In this document: positions 14,024 to 24,288 of the stretch, in pieces
How positions within the stretch are numbered: position 1 is the stretch's first letter
Layout of the letters: each line of letters begins with the position of its first letter
Origin: Thalassotalea nanhaiensis
GTDB taxonomy: Bacteria > Pseudomonadota > Gammaproteobacteria > Enterobacterales > Alteromonadaceae
Assembly: GCF_031583575.1 (NCBI RefSeq)
Contig: NZ_CP134146.1
Coordinates: 2,914,001 to 2,978,000 of the forward strand
Reading direction: 5' to 3'
Length of the DNA stretch: 64,000 nucleotides
The notes under the pieces: model-generated
Seen by the model: the letters and a program-made list of their open reading frames with translations, nothing else
Databases searched by the model: none
What the model was told of the DNA's origin: nothing
Translations under genes and position numbers: made by a program

Positions 14024-15997
14024 TTATCGCTCTCCTTTAAAGTAACTATTAGCAACGGAGAATGCTCTTTTGCCAATTTTTTCTCCCATTAATCGTCCGG
14101 GTATATCATCTGCTGGGGGATGAATTCCTCCCCAAATTCTAGATAAACTGCATTGATCTGATGCATCACGGTAAGTTGCCCACTGCAAGGTCATACTGAC
14201 GCTTGGGCCTTGTTCAAACACTAAAAATTCATTGGCGTTTACTTCAAAGCCACTCATTCCCCCAGGGAAATATGCACTGCCCGTCAGCTCTGTCATTAAC
14301 TCTGCAGCGGCTCTTGAGAATGTTGAGTGACCAGATACATAACCGGCAAATGGCGGGGTTACAAAAGAAGGTCGTTGATAAGGCCACCAATTTTCAGCCA
14401 AAATCCAATCAACTCCAGCAGTATCAGTTTCTGGGTTCTGTATATAGTCAGGTCCTTTCCAAGCAAACACTTTAATTTTTCCAATGTGCTCACCATCATT
14501 GCCTGCGAGTGGGTCTTCAGCTGTAACCAATTCAATTAAACCATCATCTAACGGTATGCCGTCTTCATGATAAGAAGGCAGAGAATCGTCAGTGCTTTGC
14601 CCTAAATCAGCCATAGCACGAATTGACGAAACTGGACGAATGTAGTCATACCAACCCTTTATTCCCCAGGCTGTAATAGCGGAGTCATGCATGGCACCGC
14701 CTAGTGCAAAATAAGCTTTTACGTCAAACTCCAAGGCATCAAGTTCATCACCCTGGCCGGCAAACTTACGTTCAAAGTCTGCGTGTTCTATTACAGTATT
14801 TAAAATGACAAACCAATGTCCAGGAGGTGTTTCAGAGTCTGGTCCGTCAGCCCAAAATTCTGCCAATACTCGTGCGTAGTCACCACGTGGTACCATTTGA
14901 GGTTGATATGGTTCATTTGTGCTTGGGTTTAAGTTGTATCCTTTACCAATATCTCCCCCTGCATACTCTTTATAAAACTGTGGCATATCAACAAAATTGC
15001 GAGGCATGGTGTTGATATCTATATTTCCTTGGCTGGCTGGTGAAATGTCAATCAATACACCATCAGCAGGATCTAATTGAGAGGACCATTTACTGACTAA
15101 GGCGAAATTCCATTTATATTGTTCGGCAAGTTCGCCATCATAGGTTGGCGGCATACCGGGATCATGGTACACGTAATAATTAAAACCATCTCGTTCATGA
15201 ATCGTTAAGTCATCTTCACTTAATGAGAACGGTGCAACTTGGCCCCATTCAGGCCCTAAAAACTCGATTGCACCGTCAACTTCATTACCAGATTGATCAA
15301 TGTAGGTGCCAAGATTTAGCGATTGCCATCTATTCATATCAGAAATATTGGGATTACCTGAAAGCTCAGGTTGTAAAGGCTCATTAACTGGTTGATACGC
15401 TATATTTGAATAAAGAATGTCCTCTTTAGAGCCATCTTTAAAACCATATTGAATGTAACAATCTGCTATATAGTTTCCTAACGCTGCAGCGCTTCCTTGG
15501 CTAAAGTCCATGCTTTCATTGGCAATGTCATAACCTAGGTTCTGCATAAATGCATCAGCGATTTCGAAAGTATCATCTTTGTCAGGTGATAACTTAAAAC
15601 GGTGTTGAATAAGTCGATAACTGGCGTAGCTTATTGCTTCTTCACGTGCAGTTAGAATATTTTCAACAGAAATTTTATCGTCATAAGTGCATTGAGAACC
15701 CAATAGTTCCTTGCCTAACAAGTAAGTAGACGATACGTCTGAAAAAGCGGCCCAAGCATCATACATGGCCGCAGAGGTATGGAATAAATTGCGAGCATGT
15801 ACCGTTGGCCTAGCAAAGTCATTGCGAATACCTTGTAACAAAACATCATTCCACTGTCTAGCTACAGAAGGGACTGCGGATTCAGTTTCATCAACGGGAA
15901 GAAAGTTATCATCAATAGGCGATGATTCATCATCTGAGCCACAACCAGTTAACACGGTTACAGCCAATAATGGAGGGATTAAATATTTACTGCTCAT
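14024..15997 (-). CDS. Vanadium-dependent haloperoxidase-like lipoprotein (PAP2 superfamily)
   Basis: A 657-residue protein with a lipoprotein signal (LTVLTGC, lipid Cys ~19). The N-terminal half is all-helical and begins with ARQWNDVLLQGIR, typical of the bacterial vanadium haloperoxidase/PAP2 group. The C-terminal metal or phosphate-pocket motifs are YVSGHSTF (SGHS 555-558) and SRIWGGIHPPADD (Arg620, His626). Family members oxidise halides with peroxide using bound vanadate, or are acid phosphatases; activity cannot be told from sequence. It lies 15 bp downstream of the FG-GAP/ASPIC gene and is probably co-transcribed with it. The protein is likely outer-membrane anchored. Confidence 0.85.
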   Translation of the reverse strand: MSSKYLIPPLLAVTVLTGCGSDDESSPIDDNFLPVDETESAVPSVARQWNDVLLQGIRNDFARPTVHARNLFHTSAAMYDAWAAFSDVSSTYLLGKELLGSQCTYDDKISVENILTAREEAISYASYRLIQHRFKLSPDKDDTFEIADAFMQNLGYDIANESMDFSQGSAAALGNYIADCYIQYGFKDGSKEDILYSNIAYQPVNEPLQPELSGNPNISDMNRWQSLNLGTYIDQSGNEVDGAIEFLGPEWGQVAPFSLSEDDLTIHERDGFNYYVYHDPGMPPTYDGELAEQYKWNFALVSKWSSQLDPADGVLIDISPASQGNIDINTMPRNFVDMPQFYKEYAGGDIGKGYNLNPSTNEPYQPQMVPRGDYARVLAEFWADGPDSETPPGHWFVILNTVIEHADFERKFAGQGDELDALEFDVKAYFALGGAMHDSAITAWGIKGWYDYIRPVSSIRAMADLGQSTDDSLPSYHEDGIPLDDGLIELVTAEDPLAGNDGEHIGKIKVFAWKGPDYIQNPETDTAGVDWILAENWWPYQRPSFVTPPFAGYVSGHSTFSRAAAELMTELTGSAYFPGGMSGFEVNANEFLVFEQGPSVSMTLQWATYRDASDQCSLSRIWGGIHPPADDIPGRLMGEKIGKRAFSVANSYFKGER

Positions 15998-16012
15998 TTA
16001 ATTATCCTGTGT

Positions 16013-18979
16013 TTATTGTTCTATTATTAAACTCTGATTGGCGTCTACATCAGTGATTATTTGTAAATGTCCGTTTGGCCATTCAATGGTTATACGCTCT
16101 ACTTTACTATGATCTGCAAGACCAAAGTGTAACTCTGCAGGGTTGTGCGAGGTGAAATTATTGTTGATATTTACTTCCCGCATTTGGGTAGTATTTGCAA
16201 CGTTGATTGTCACTTTAGCACCGATTGCAAATCGATTTTTTTCTGGGGTTGTTAATTTTAATTTTAAAAAGTTGCCTAAATTGCTGCCATTTACATTTTC
16301 ATAAAACACTAACGCATTCTTGCCGTCATCATTATTTTGTAGGAGCAAATCAATATCACCATCGTTATCGGCATCAAAACAAACAACCGCTCTGCCCTGA
16401 CCTTTCTCTGTTAATCCTAGTTTTGTATTTTGACTGTCGAAGCCCCCATTGCCATCGGCAATAAACAGCTTAACGGTGTCTTGATTAAAATCTTCAGTAC
16501 CTTGTTCTCGTTCACCATAGGATGTCCATCCATTAGTTTGAAAAATATCTTGATGACCATCATTATTGAAATCAGCAAAACAACTTCCCCAAGACCAGCC
16601 ACCATCAGAAATGCCACTAATATAAGAAACATCTTTAAACACACCTGAACCATCGTTTTGTAGCAATTTATTACCTGAATGAGACAGACTTCCAGTTGTA
16701 GGATCCAATGCAAAAATACCACCAATAAACCAGTCTAAATCGCCATCATTATCATAATCTGCAATGGCAGACCCCATGCCACTGAGATCATTAACTGAGA
16801 TGTTCATATTATGGGTGCTATCAGCAAACGTGCCCGTCTGGTCATTAACTAACAAGCTGGATTTTACAAAGTCAGAGGCTAATAATAAATCGGCGTAGCC
16901 ATCATTATTTATGTCTGCAAATGAGCTGCTAAACGAGAAATCAATAGGTTTACTTTTTACAACCAAAGCATTATTCAGCCCTGCTTCATCGTCAATATTT
17001 ATAAAGTTATTGTTTGAATTATTACGCCATAAATACTGTAAATTGTCAGATACTTTAGAGCCATACCGGCTAACAATTAAATCCAAGTCGCCATTATTGT
17101 CGATGTCAGAAAATGAAGAGGAAACGACATGGTCCGTAAGTTTAAATGCAACTTTCTTTGTGAACGTGCTGTCACCTTGATTAACGAACAAGTAACTTGC
17201 ATTACCATTTAAACCGCCAACAAACAGATCAAGATCGCCGTCATTATCAGTATCGGCAAAGCTTGGTCCACTGTATAAGCCAAGTAATTGAACCCCTGCT
17301 TCTTTGGCAATATCAACAAAAACACCTTTACCGTCATTTTGATAAAGTTTAGCTAAAGAGTGCTCTCCCCCGATTATAAATACATCAATATCACCGTCAT
17401 TATCATAATCACCTGCAGCCATTCCTCCCGCCGCATTTAATAATGTTTGATAAACTTCAGCTGTATTCGCCTTAGGTTCAATTCCCCAATAATGCAACAG
17501 ATTTGCGAGCTGAGTGGTATTTGAAAACGTTAAATTTTCGGTAGAAATTGAACTGATGTCGGTTAAATTTGTATCGAGTGGGTATAAATCATCGATGTCT
17601 AAAATACCATCGTTATCATCATCTAAATCTACACTGTTTGCGATGCCATCACTATCAGTATCATAGCGCTCATTAATATCGACAGGATTGAAATCTTCAA
17701 CATCAAAAACATTATCACCATCATCATCTCGGTCGCGATTATTCCCTATGCCATCATTATCTGTATCAAGGTGCTCACTACTATCAAATGGAAAATCGTC
17801 TAAGGTGTCTATGAATCCGTCGTTGTCATCATCATTGTCTAAGTTATCGCCTATACCGTCGAGATCGAAGTCAGCGTTTTCACTGGGGTCTAATGGAAAT
17901 GCATCCTCACTATCTACTACGCCATCTCCGTCGTCGTCGTCATCAGCGTTGTTACCAATACCATCAAAATCGGAATCTTGATATTCATTTGAATCAAATG
18001 GAAACGCATCATCACGGTTAATAACACCATCTGCATCAGAGTCATCAATTGGACTTTGTTGCAATTGGATTTCAGTTAATGCTGTTTTAGAGATTGATGT
18101 TAACGTTGCAACTTGCTCTGCTGATAATTCTGAGTTTGATAAAAAGTCACCAAATAAGATATTACCGTTAAAGCCATAAGTAGCTTCATTTTCTGAGATC
18201 ACAGTTTGTTTAATACTTTTAAAATCATCTGTACTTAGTTCAGTGTCATTAGCATTGCTAATTATTAGAAGAAAACGTGCATATGCCAAATGACTAAGTG
18301 GTGAAATGACTTGCCCTGTTATAACTTCATCTTTTGGGATTTCTTGCAAATATGGCATGCGCGCTAAATCTACTGGCAACACCTCAAAATTATCATCTTC
18401 TCTGGTAACATCGTCGGCTCCCACAGATATAAGTGCACGAAGAGGGCTGAGCATAAAATTATCAATATTTTCGTCGCGTAGATAAAAAGTAAAGGAGCCT
18501 CGCTCATCGGTTATACTGCTTGGTTCTTCATCAATATCTAACTTACTATTCAGATTTGTATCTAAATACACTTTCGCGCCAGAAATATAACCAGAAAGTA
18601 CTTTTCCGTTAAGCACTACAGTTTGTTTAACATTTATAGATATTGAAGCATTGGCTGACTCTTTACCATCATCAGCGGTTATGGTGATATTTTCATATAA
18701 ACCAGCATCATTGATTTCAGGCACACCGTAAACTTCCCCGGTATTTACATTAAATTTTGCCCAGGAAGGTAAATTGCTTATGCTAAGCGATAATGCATCA
18801 TTATCAGCATCAATAATTATTGGCTTTAGAGAAAAATCCTCAAATTCATATACTTCATTTAACGAAGTTGCTGATATTTCAGGTTTAGTATTTTTACTTT
18901 TATTTGATTCGCCTGAACAACTGAAAAGACAAGATAACAGGACAAGATTCGACAGTGTTTTACAATTAAATAGGCACAT
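16013..18979 (-). CDS. FG-GAP/VCBS repeat lipoprotein with TSP3 repeats and ASPIC/UnbV domain
   Basis: A 988-residue protein with a lipoprotein-type leader (LLSC or LFSC; Cys17 or Cys21). Domains in order: a putative-Ig/cadherin-like module (~40-115, LPSWAKFNVNTGEVYGVP), a carboxypeptidase-regulatory-like segment (~125-200), five or six Asp-rich thrombospondin type-3 Ca-binding repeats (~310-470, DSDADGVINRDDAFP), FG-GAP/VCBS beta-propeller blades (~505-880, DYDNDGDIDVF) and a C-terminal ASPIC/UnbV domain (~910-985, IEWPNGHLQIITDV). Such proteins often sit beside vanadium-haloperoxidase-like genes, as here. Probably Ca-stabilised and surface-located. Partner or ligand unknown. Confidence 0.88.
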   Translation of the reverse strand: MCLFNCKTLSNLVLLSCLFSCSGESNKSKNTKPEISATSLNEVYEFEDFSLKPIIIDADNDALSLSISNLPSWAKFNVNTGEVYGVPEINDAGLYENITITADDGKESANASISINVKQTVVLNGKVLSGYISGAKVYLDTNLNSKLDIDEEPSSITDERGSFTFYLRDENIDNFMLSPLRALISVGADDVTREDDNFEVLPVDLARMPYLQEIPKDEVITGQVISPLSHLAYARFLLIISNANDTELSTDDFKSIKQTVISENEATYGFNGNILFGDFLSNSELSAEQVATLTSISKTALTEIQLQQSPIDDSDADGVINRDDAFPFDSNEYQDSDFDGIGNNADDDDDGDGVVDSEDAFPLDPSENADFDLDGIGDNLDNDDDNDGFIDTLDDFPFDSSEHLDTDNDGIGNNRDRDDDGDNVFDVEDFNPVDINERYDTDSDGIANSVDLDDDNDGILDIDDLYPLDTNLTDISSISTENLTFSNTTQLANLLHYWGIEPKANTAEVYQTLLNAAGGMAAGDYDNDGDIDVFIIGGEHSLAKLYQNDGKGVFVDIAKEAGVQLLGLYSGPSFADTDNDGDLDLFVGGLNGNASYLFVNQGDSTFTKKVAFKLTDHVVSSSFSDIDNNGDLDLIVSRYGSKVSDNLQYLWRNNSNNNFINIDDEAGLNNALVVKSKPIDFSFSSSFADINNDGYADLLLASDFVKSSLLVNDQTGTFADSTHNMNISVNDLSGMGSAIADYDNDGDLDWFIGGIFALDPTTGSLSHSGNKLLQNDGSGVFKDVSYISGISDGGWSWGSCFADFNNDGHQDIFQTNGWTSYGEREQGTEDFNQDTVKLFIADGNGGFDSQNTKLGLTEKGQGRAVVCFDADNDGDIDLLLQNNDDGKNALVFYENVNGSNLGNFLKLKLTTPEKNRFAIGAKVTINVANTTQMREVNINNNFTSHNPAELHFGLADHSKVERITIEWPNGHLQIITDVDANQSLIIEQ

Positions 18980-19204
18980 ATTTGTTTAGCTTTTTTTAAA
19001 GCGATCCCTTAGGTTTTACATAGTAGGAAATGAAACATATACCTTCGAATCATTAAGTAACTGCAACGAAAATCCACTGTATAAAAAATATCAATTAAGA
19101 GATGTGAAAATGTGTAAAAACTTAGCCATTTCTTAATAATTAAAAGTAAGTTTGATTAGTGCCAAAAGGTAAAATTAATTTAAGGACGAGACAACTTAAG
19201 GATA

Positions 19205-19234
19205 AAAAAAAGCTACCAAATGGTAGCTTTTTCA
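19205..19234 (-). terminator. Terminator of the Ala-rich lipoprotein gene
   Basis: AAAGCTACCA/TGGTAGCTTT is a 10-bp stem with a very short loop; on the minus strand it is followed by a T-run (A-run at 19204-19210). It lies 20 bp past the stop at 19255. Confidence 0.85.
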
Positions 19235-19254
19235 AAGCTAAGTAAAATTAAAAC

Positions 19255-22200
19255 TTACTTAATTGTGTATGTTTTCTCACCTACAATAGCTTCACCATCG
19301 GCAGTCGTTAAGTTAAACGAAACAGTCACTTCAGTGATGTGGTGATCAAGAGAACTATCACCATATGGGTTAATTGTATAAGTGTAATAAGCACCATCAG
19401 CAACATCTGAATGGAAACCAGTTACAACCATATCAGTACCAAATGTAGAGTTGATTTTTTCGTTATACTGATCATTTTTAGCAACGATAGTGCCAAAAGG
19501 AACGTCTGCGATGTAGTAGTAATCTTCACCAACTTCATCTAAACCGATAACTTGACCAACTTCTTCAGTAGTAATTACTTGCTCGCCAGTTTCTGAATCA
19601 GCCCACTTTTCAGCGTAAGTAACAGATACAACTTCAACAGTACCAGTTAATGCAACAGGTGAAAGCAAGCTAACAGTGTTTGTGCCGCCAACAGGGTTAA
19701 CTGTTGTATATTTTGCACTTAAACGTGAATCAGCATTAGTTTTACAATCTGTAGCAGTACAGTAGTTGCTAAGTGAAGTAGGATCAACGATTGGGAATGA
19801 GTAGTTATGAACTACGCTATCGCCATCTGTATACGTACGATCTAGAGTGACCATGTTATCTGCAGCAAATTTAGCACTTGGTTGAGAGCTACGAGTTGGG
19901 GCTGTACCAGCAGATAAATCGTAACCCGCAAGATTTTGAACATCTTTACCTGCACCTGATGCAACAACTAAGTTATCAATCATGTCAGCAGCTAATGGAT
20001 TGCTTGCCGTAACAGAAATAGACTTTGACTCAAATGCAGAATCATCAGCCATAGCACGAACTGTAAAGTCGAAGTTGTAGCTTGCACCATTAACAACTGA
20101 ACGAGCATTATCTAAATTTTCATCGTCAAGTAAGTTAGTTGCATCTAATTCAATTGTTAAAACAGTGTTGTCAGCATTAAAGCTAAACTTATCTGCAGTT
20201 AAAACGTTACCACTTTTGTTGTCGCCAGTTTTAACCATGAATAAGCCAGTTTTATTTACTTTAAGCTTATCATTCCAATTGCTGTAATCAACTGTTCCAA
20301 GTTGTGCAAATGAATAAGCAGCAGTCCAAGCGTCATCCATAGCCGTTTGTGCTGGAGCTATTTCAAGGCTAGCAAGGTATACTTCATCACGACCAGCATC
20401 TTCAAATGCTTGAACAGCAGCAACTACATTATCAAATGCAGTAACCAAAGCAGCATCAGCTTCAGCTTGTAATGTCGCAGTATCTTTTGCAGCCAATGTT
20501 GCAGCATCACCTTGTGCTGTTGCAGCAGCCATTTGCACGTTGTTTGCAGCATCTTCGTCAGCTTGCGCTGCATCACGTGCAATTTCAGTATCAAGTACTA
20601 AAGCATTTGCCGCAGTAATTTCTTCAACAGTCGCGCTACCATCTAACGCATCTAATGCTGCAACGGCAGCATCAAGATCAGTTTGTGCAAGACCTAAAGC
20701 AGCAGTTGCCGCAGCTAAATCGCCATCAGCAGCTAATAATGTAGCGTCTGCAGCAACTAAATCTTCATCGTAGCTAACTTCTAATGCACTTACTGCAGCA
20801 GGAACTACTGCTGCTTGTGCGTCAGTGTACGCAGCTTCAGCTTCAGCAATTGCAGCTTCTGTGCCTGCATATGTCGCAGTAGCAGCTGCGGCATCATAAC
20901 CGGCTTCTTCTTCAGCTGTTGCTAAAGTGCCTTCAAGGGCAGCCAACGCTGATACTGCTGCGTTATAATCACCTAAACCGGCAGCAACTTGTGCATCGTT
21001 TTGGTAGAAGTATTGTGTTTTATCATCACGGTCTTCAAAAGGCGTATGTAGTTCAACGTTAGTTGACGCACAAGGTTGTGGACCGAACCAACCTGCAGTG
21101 AAACAAGTTTCAGTTTTTGCCGTAACTTTAGTGTAGTTATCATTATACTCTTCACCGTAGCGGTACATTCTGTACGGGTATGCATAAATGCTGCTAGTAG
21201 AGTCTTTTAAAGCACTAATATCAAAGTTTGCTTCACCCATGTCTACAAGTTCAACTGGTTGTTCAAACGCGATAACAACGCGTGCTGATTGACCAGCAAC
21301 AAAATCTTCTGATAACACTTTATGAGCAACGGTAACGTTTACATCATTACTTTCAACTAACTCGGTAGTTAAAGAAGCAGATACGCTAGTAGACTCTGCA
21401 AAAGTTGCTAAACCAGTTGATAATGTAGCTTCAGTTACTGCAAATACAGAATCACCAACAGTGAATGCTTCAACAGTTACTGTAGATAAAGCTTGTGCTG
21501 CTGTTAAATCTGCAACGTAGCTATTACCAACAAGGGTTGCAACAACTGTTTGGCTACCAGCCATTAAGTTGATTGTTGCTGGAGCATCAACAAACTCACC
21601 ACCATTAATTGATAAATCAAATGACAATGTAAAAATTGTAGGGTTAGAAACGCTATCTACATAGGTCATTACGTTTTCGCCAGCACCTAAATACTGAACT
21701 GTCATTGGGTTATATGCAGCAGTGTTTGCAGCAATAGCAGCAGGAGCAGCAGTTACGCCAATCACTTCTACAACATCACCTGCGGCATTCATTAAATCAC
21801 CAGTGCTGATAATTTGGAAATCATCGCCGTTATCAGGCAGAGCAGCAAAAGTGTATGAACCAGCTTCAGTAGCAGACTCAGTAGCTACAACATCTGGTGC
21901 GCCAGCACCAAAGTACATGCCAGGGATATATAAAGTTGCACCAACAATGGCTTCACCAGTTACAGACGTGATAGCAACTGAAGAATCAATTGCTTCAAAC
22001 ATTTCAACACTAACAGCGTCGCTGCTCATGCCTTCATCTGTTGTAAACATAGAATATGCAGTTGCGTACATTCCAGATGCATCAGTGAAAATAAGTTGAA
22101 CATCAGCGTTTACTGGCAATTCAGACATTACAACACTACCGTTAGCGTCTGTTGTCACATCTACAGCATTGCCGTTTACAAGTGCTTGAACTGCAACACC

Positions 22201-22428
22201 TGCTAATGGTGCTCTAGTAGTTGCACTCGTTACTTTAACAGATAAAGTAGCACTATCAGCTGCTGGCATTTCAGGAGCTTCAACAACAACATCTACTGAA
22301 GGTGGAGTAACAGTAACATCAGCTGGCTCTACGTTTGTGTCGCCATCGTCACCACCACAAGCGGTTAACATGCTAGCAGCAATAACTGATGCTAATAGCG
22401 TTTTATTAAATTTAATAGTATTTGACAT
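19255..22428 (-). CDS. Large surface lipoprotein with Ala-rich coiled-coil insert
   Basis: About 1057 residues. The chosen ATG (22428) is preceded by GGGAAG 5 bases upstream; an in-frame ATG at 22440 would add MGRN but has no ribosome binding site. The leader ends in SMLTACGG, a lipobox. Domains: a carboxypeptidase-regulatory/Ig-like beta module (~45-115), further beta-rich repeats to ~480, then roughly 190 residues very rich in Ala, Asp and Glu (VAALDALDGSATVEEI, AATAALGLAQTDLDAA), predicted helical coiled coil, then more beta modules with VNPVGGTN. Overall acidic. The family is not recognised. A strong terminator follows, so it is monocistronic. The composition suggests a surface stalk or adhesin, which is inference. 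Confidence 0.75.
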   Translation of the reverse strand: MSNTIKFNKTLLASVIAASMLTACGGDDGDTNVEPADVTVTPPSVDVVVEAPEMPAADSATLSVKVTSATTRAPLAGVAVQALVNGNAVDVTTDANGSVVMSELPVNADVQLIFTDASGMYATAYSMFTTDEGMSSDAVSVEMFEAIDSSVAITSVTGEAIVGATLYIPGMYFGAGAPDVVATESATEAGSYTFAALPDNGDDFQIISTGDLMNAAGDVVEVIGVTAAPAAIAANTAAYNPMTVQYLGAGENVMTYVDSVSNPTIFTLSFDLSINGGEFVDAPATINLMAGSQTVVATLVGNSYVADLTAAQALSTVTVEAFTVGDSVFAVTEATLSTGLATFAESTSVSASLTTELVESNDVNVTVAHKVLSEDFVAGQSARVVIAFEQPVELVDMGEANFDISALKDSTSSIYAYPYRMYRYGEEYNDNYTKVTAKTETCFTAGWFGPQPCASTNVELHTPFEDRDDKTQYFYQNDAQVAAGLGDYNAAVSALAALEGTLATAEEEAGYDAAAATATYAGTEAAIAEAEAAYTDAQAAVVPAAVSALEVSYDEDLVAADATLLAADGDLAAATAALGLAQTDLDAAVAALDALDGSATVEEITAANALVLDTEIARDAAQADEDAANNVQMAAATAQGDAATLAAKDTATLQAEADAALVTAFDNVVAAVQAFEDAGRDEVYLASLEIAPAQTAMDDAWTAAYSFAQLGTVDYSNWNDKLKVNKTGLFMVKTGDNKSGNVLTADKFSFNADNTVLTIELDATNLLDDENLDNARSVVNGASYNFDFTVRAMADDSAFESKSISVTASNPLAADMIDNLVVASGAGKDVQNLAGYDLSAGTAPTRSSQPSAKFAADNMVTLDRTYTDGDSVVHNYSFPIVDPTSLSNYCTATDCKTNADSRLSAKYTTVNPVGGTNTVSLLSPVALTGTVEVVSVTYAEKWADSETGEQVITTEEVGQVIGLDEVGEDYYYIADVPFGTIVAKNDQYNEKINSTFGTDMVVTGFHSDVADGAYYTYTINPYGDSSLDHHITEVTVSFNLTTADGEAIVGEKTYTIK

Positions 22429-22440
22429 ATTTCTTCCCAT

Positions 22441-23066
22441 ATGACTTGTAAGTAAAAGTACCTTAAGTGTTGTTATCGTTTTATTAACCCTTGGTTAACA
22501 AACATTTTTATTCTTAAAGCACTTGCGCACAGTCAATGTAAAGCAGCTATTTATTGATGTTTGTTAAAAAGTGTTAACATTTTCGTAACTCAACCACAAA
22601 ATAAAATCATTTAGATTAAAAACAAAGAGTTAAGAGAAACTCATGAATAAATGAAAAAGTTTTAGTTGGAAAATATGTTACATATAAGAAAGGGGGTAAC
22701 TCTAACTGTGTGATAGGTTTGTTAATCATGGAGTATTGGGTTTTGGTAGATTGCTAGCTTTGAGTTTCATCAAAAATAAAACAATACTTTAGCTAAAAAT
22801 GAAAATTAAATGCACGCCATGATTTACAGTTAACCTACGATTTACACTTTTTTACATCGATGTTAACTTTTAATGAGTAGACTTCAATATAAGATGAAAA
22901 AACTTGTTATTTCCTGCATTTAATTAGTGCGTTCAAATAACAGTTGTATACCTTAACTCATATTAAAGTTACAATTTTTAATGATCATAGCCACGTTAAT
23001 GTACGCGCAGATCATTTTGATTTTAACAAGAAACAATAAATTAACTTATACGCTATAGATGGTTCA
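22441..23066. other. Divergent intergenic region
   Basis: Very A+T-rich 626 bp between divergent genes; it must hold promoters for the Ala-rich lipoprotein (minus) and the MipA-DUF3019-two-component operon (plus). A GTTAAC-type word recurs (22494, 22574, 22830, 22862), but no operator can be assigned. No small gene with a ribosome binding site was found. Confidence 0.5.
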
Positions 23067-23888
23067 ATGTTGCTTTTATCCAAAATACTTTTCAAAAAAT
23101 TAAACCTGATCATCATGTCAGCCTTGCTATTATTCTGCTTGCCACTTTCTGCACAAGAGCAAGAGGCTGAAACTGAGCAACAAGAAATTGACGATACTTT
23201 CTTTGTATTAAAATTCTCTGCTGGTGATTTTTCCTATGAATCTCCACTCAGTGACAAAGAGGATATTGAATTAAATTTCCTGCCAAACTGGACCTTTTAT
23301 TACAAAGATCTTTTCTTTATTGAAAGGACTAAGGTAGGGGTAAATTTATACCTCGATGACAACACAATTATAGATGTTGTGGGTAAACATAATTTTGATG
23401 GTATTTACTATCATGGTGATGATAAAACTGCACAATTTTCTGTATCACCTTTCCCTTCGCCGTTTAACTACCCTTCTAAAAATGCCCATTTAAGTTACTT
23501 AGGTGGCGTTGAAATGAAAAAGTTTTATGGCAAAGACAGAATTACCTTTGGTGTATACAGCGACATTTCTAATGTACACCATGGTGAACAAATTGACCTG
23601 AATTGGTTACACCTTTTTTATAACAACGATTTCAAGTTGGCGGTTGAGTTTGGTGCTGAATATAAATCGGACCAACTGCTTGAGTATTACTACGGTTCGC
23701 CATTAGAAGGCGACAATATCAATTACTATTCTCAAATTGATGCCGCCTACACCCTATCCGACGGGTTACTATTAGTCTTCAATTATAAGTTTGAAAGACT
23801 CTCCAGCAAAATCATTAGCTCAGAGGCAACTGATAAAAAGGATTTAACAAGTATGTTTCTGGGGATCAGCTGGTCAATTAATTTGTAG
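23067..23888 (+). CDS. MipA/OmpV-family outer-membrane protein
   Basis: A 273-residue protein with a signal peptide (hydrophobic residues ~14-28, cleavage near LSAQEQ) followed by amphipathic beta strands and a C-terminal pattern WSINL compatible with an outer-membrane barrel. The spacing of aromatic strands (NWTFYYKDLFFIERTKVGVNLYL, VEFGAEYKSDQ) matches the MipA/OmpV family, some of whose members scaffold murein hydrolases. It heads a plus-strand operon with a DUF3019 gene (13 bp away), a response regulator and a histidine kinase, an arrangement known from Shewanella-type genomes; it is probably a target or sensor partner of the two-component pair. Confidence 0.78.
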   Translation: MLLLSKILFKKLNLIIMSALLLFCLPLSAQEQEAETEQQEIDDTFFVLKFSAGDFSYESPLSDKEDIELNFLPNWTFYYKDLFFIERTKVGVNLYLDDNTIIDVVGKHNFDGIYYHGDDKTAQFSVSPFPSPFNYPSKNAHLSYLGGVEMKKFYGKDRITFGVYSDISNVHHGEQIDLNWLHLFYNNDFKLAVEFGAEYKSDQLLEYYYGSPLEGDNINYYSQIDAAYTLSDGLLLVFNYKFERLSSKIISSEATDKKDLTSMFLGISWSINL

Positions 23889-23901
23889 GCTATTATTTTA
23901 A

Positions 23902-24288
23902 ATGCGCAGTACTGTTTGTATTATCATAAGTTTAATGTTGGTTTTATATACCAATAATAGCTTTGCTGCGCCTAAAAATGAACTCTTCGGTTTACCCAAG
24001 CAATGTGTTGTCAATGATAAATCTGATCATTGCAAAACAGAGCTTACCCTTTCATGGACTCTTCAAACTGCTCAAGACATATGTATTCTCAAAGATGCCG
24101 AGATAATCTATTGCGAAAAGCAATCAAGTCAAAGCTCATATATAGTCAATATAGACAACAACAACACAGTTACTTTTAAACTGGTGGCAATGGATACTTT
24201 AGTTGAATTATCAAAATTCAAATTTAACGTATTATACTTAGGTAAAACATCTATTAAGCGGCGTAAACTGCCCTGGCGACTATTGTAA
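23902..24288 (+). CDS. DUF3019 periplasmic protein
   Basis: A 128-residue protein with a Sec signal peptide (ending SFAAP at ~24). The mature part carries the DUF3019 features: KQCVVN and DHCKTEL near the start, LSWTLQTAQDICIL, YCEKQ, and a C-terminal RRKLPWRLL. Four conserved Cys probably form disulfides. Function unknown; the domain is repeatedly found between MipA/OmpV and two-component genes, suggesting a periplasmic role in the signal input. Its TAA stop overlaps the ATG of the response regulator by one base, which couples translation. Confidence 0.82.
   Translation: MRSTVCIIISLMLVLYTNNSFAAPKNELFGLPKQCVVNDKSDHCKTELTLSWTLQTAQDICILKDAEIIYCEKQSSQSSYIVNIDNNNTVTFKLVAMDTLVELSKFKFNVLYLGKTSIKRRKLPWRLL

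Noticed and set aside
14203-15015. Plus-strand ORFs opposite the haloperoxidase-like gene
   Set aside because: Overlapping antisense frames with no start signals, inside a well-supported gene.
16417-17981. Several plus- and minus-strand ORFs within the FG-GAP gene (for example Ser-rich 17688-17981)
   Set aside because: They are shadows created by the Asp-rich repeat codons of the TSP3 and FG-GAP repeats read in other frames.
20540-20773. Ala/Ser-rich plus-strand ORF inside the surface lipoprotein gene
   Set aside because: It is the antisense reading of the Ala-rich coiled-coil stretch; no ribosome binding site or independent features.
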